From positions 1-34,222 of the forward strand of contig CALXJU010000016.1 in assembly GCA_944388705.1 (NCBI GenBank): a stretch of 34,222 bases of DNA. The letters are read 5' to 3'. The notes beneath the pieces are model-generated. The model saw nothing but the letters and a program-made list of their open reading frames with translations, was not told where the DNA came from and did no database searches. The position numbers and the translations under genes were made by a program. Of the stretch, positions 32,968 to 34,222 are shown piece by piece (position 1 is the first letter of the stretch; every line of letters starts with the position of its first letter). The DNA comes from an uncultured Clostridia bacterium. Its GTDB lineage: Bacteria; Bacillota; Clostridia; TANB77; CAG-508.

Positions 32968-33918
32968 TTAATTTACAAATCTTGCTCCTTGTACTTTTTC
33001 TACTCCACTTCTATTTTTTACTACTACTTTTAGTCTATTTTCACCTGAAATCATTTCTACTTCTCCATGATATGTTTTATCATTTATTTCTATTGTTTGT
33101 GGAGTTCCATCATTTAGTGTTAATTCTACTGTTGCTATTTGGTCTTCATCACTTACATCAACTACAAATCCTACATTTCCATTTGATAAATATGCTGCTG
33201 TTATTTTTATTGTTGGTTCTGTAGCTCCTACTACTTGTTGTATTTTTGATGCTTTTTTACCATTTATATCTATTACTTCTATTGTTAATGTATGTGGTCC
33301 CATTGGCGCTGTTATTATTCCTTCATATTCAGTATCTCCTACTTGTATTTCTTGTTGTTCTCCATTGTCCCAATTATATCTAATATATTCTATCTCACTT
33401 TGACTTGTTGAGATTATTTTTACTCCATTTGATACTGCTTCTAATTCTATTGTTGGTATATTTGATACTGTATATTGTTTATTATATTTTACTGTTTGAC
33501 CATTTTCTTCTGTTATTTGTATTGTTAATGTATTTGTTCCTCCTAATAATTCTATTGTTTCTGATATTCTTGTTTGATTGTTTCCATTTATTACTGTTGG
33601 TTCTTCTGCATTCCACCAGTATTCTATTTTTGTTATTCCTCTTATATGTTCTACTTCTATTTCTAATGTGTTATTATCATCATTTCTTACTATATTTACT
33701 GTTGGTTTTGCAGTTGCTTCTACTGTTTCATTGATTTTTTCTTTTGAATATATACTTCCTATTATTATGCATATTCCTAGAATTATTATACTTATCGCAA
33801 ATATTATTACTATTGTTTTTTTGCTTAATGGTTGTTTTTCTTTTTTTATTTTTGGTGTCTTTTGTACTTTATTATATATTCTATCATTTTCTCCACCTGT
33901 TACCAATATCTGGTTCAC
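32968..33918 (-). CDS. Membrane-anchored protein with three Ig-like repeats
   Basis: A 316-aa protein; GTG start with GGGGTGA upstream. A 34-residue basic cytoplasmic head is followed by one membrane helix (about 35-57, IVIIFAISIIILGICIIIGS) and an outside part of three similar beta units of about 80 residues. They begin at AKPTVNIVRND (about 70), SNIPTIELEAVSNG and ATEPTIKITAAYLSNG. Each ends in a GxxTLTI-like strand (GGTNTLTIQI, GPHTLTIEV, GENRLKVVV). The pattern resembles bacterial Ig-like/cadherin-type domains. Probably an adhesion or structural module of the cell surface. First gene of the operon. Confidence 0.8.
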   Translation of the reverse strand: MNQILVTGGENDRIYNKVQKTPKIKKEKQPLSKKTIVIIFAISIIILGICIIIGSIYSKEKINETVEATAKPTVNIVRNDDNNTLEIEVEHIRGITKIEYWWNAEEPTVINGNNQTRISETIELLGGTNTLTIQITEENGQTVKYNKQYTVSNIPTIELEAVSNGVKIISTSQSEIEYIRYNWDNGEQQEIQVGDTEYEGIITAPMGPHTLTIEVIDINGKKASKIQQVVGATEPTIKITAAYLSNGNVGFVVDVSDEDQIATVELTLNDGTPQTIEINDKTYHGEVEMISGENRLKVVVKNRSGVEKVQGARFVN

Positions 33919-33950
33919 ACAATCACCCCATTGTTTATGATTTCTTTAAA

Positions 33951-33979
33951 ATTATATCATAAGCATTTACAGTTGTAAA
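33951..33979 (-). promoter_or_regulatory. Promoter of the Ig-like/GGDEF/CNNM operon
   Basis: TTTACA (33979-33974), a 17-nt spacer and a perfect TATAAT (33956-33951) on the minus strand, about 32 bp before the GTG. Confidence 0.7.
33966..33979. promoter_or_regulatory. Palindrome over the -35 element, candidate operator
   Basis: TTTACAGTTGTAAA: two perfect 6-bp half-sites with a 2-bp centre covering the -35 hexamer. The TACA-N2-TGTA core recalls BlaI/MecI-type operators, but the regulator is not known. Confidence 0.45.
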
Positions 33980-33983
33980 CAAA

Positions 33984-34015
33984 AAAGTAGAAAACTTTTT
34001 TTAGTTTTCTACTTT
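33984..34015 (-). terminator. Terminator of the gene at 34022
   Basis: A perfect 13-bp stem (AAAGTAGAAAACT / AGTTTTCTACTTT) with a 6-nt loop and flanking T run, 7 bp past the stop codon. Confidence 0.85.
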
Positions 34016-34021
34016 ATTTTT

Positions 34022-34222
34022 TTATAATATAAATCTTTTGATTAATATTATTCCAACAAGAATTGTTACTAATAATCCTAGTGTAAGCATAAAATATGTT
34101 TTTGTACTACCAGTTGCTACTGCTAATATTACTTGTGCCTTATCTATATCATCTTCTCCTTCTTTTTGATTGTCTGGTGTTGAGTCTCTATCTGGTACAT
34201 CATATTCATTGTCATCTTCTGA
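34022..34222 (-). CDS. C-terminus of a membrane-anchored surface protein (5' end outside window)
   Basis: The last 66 codons of a gene read from the right edge. An acidic stretch (EDDNEYDVPDRDSTPDNQKE) leads to VILAVATGSTKTYF, a hydrophobic helix (MLTLGLLVTILVGIILI) and KRFIL. Acidic spacer, ATG-containing pentapeptide (AVATG), membrane helix and short basic tail match the layout of a cell-wall sorting signal, but LPxTG itself is absent, so sortase anchoring is only possible. Otherwise it is a tail-anchored membrane protein. Codon use and frame continuity support a real gene. Confidence 0.75.
   Translation of the reverse strand, partial: SEDDNEYDVPDRDSTPDNQKEGEDDIDKAQVILAVATGSTKTYFMLTLGLLVTILVGIILIKRFIL

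Overview
The window is a strongly AT-rich stretch of a Firmicutes chromosome, most likely an uncultured gut-type member of the Clostridia. That placement is inferred from PolC-type replicase, MinD/MinE, SipW/TasA-type export, a CwlD-like amidase and consistent AGGAGG-like ribosome binding sites. Genes are packed almost entirely on the minus strand; I support only two plus-strand genes (5087-5434 and 8982-9974). I found no tRNA, rRNA, CRISPR array, transposase or known riboswitch.

Layout from left to right. 1-3462: 5' two-thirds of polC, with two OB folds instead of the single one known from Bacillus PolC. 3511-3657: cluster of a GGGGACGGTTCTC palindromic repeat that recurs at 9975-10066 and 14325-14381. 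3756-4929: a type IV pilin-like gene broken by an apparent AT-dinucleotide slip. 5087-5715: a tandem ribbon-helix-helix protein facing a small unknown gene. 5862-8779: a SipW biofilm-fibre locus (TasA-like protein, Ser/His signal peptidase, DUF5305-like membrane protein). 8982-9974: divergent unknown coiled-coil protein. 10067-14284: cell-wall and pyrimidine genes (class B PBP, pyrB, pyrI, ddl). 14380-15458: MazF without a visible antitoxin, beside a GerS-like protein. 15554-20255: a five-gene operon (beta-propeller lactonase-like, GT4, metal-binding TIM barrel, SDR, GT2) with its own promoter and terminator. 20340-23826: minD-minE-rodA-dusB, lacking minC and carrying a 101-bp inverted-repeat element. 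24195-25997: CwlD, an adenylate-kinase-like P-loop protein and a Nudix hydrolase. 26121-29974: an operon of two paralogous unknown proteins (one with a LysM insert) flanking a 145-aa unknown protein. 30111-33918: an operon of a SipW-type signal protein, a CNNM/CBS membrane protein, a GGDEF protein with a degenerate receiver, and a membrane protein with three Ig-like repeats. 34022-34222: C-terminus of a membrane-anchored surface protein.

Envelope biology dominates: septum placement (MinDE), wall elongation and synthesis (RodA, PBP, Ddl), a possible spore-cortex pair (GerS-like and CwlD), and surface proteins using SipW-type signals. The least explained units are the 26121-29974 paralog operon and the 15554-20255 enzyme operon. 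All names come from reading the sequence and recalled family motifs; no database search was run.
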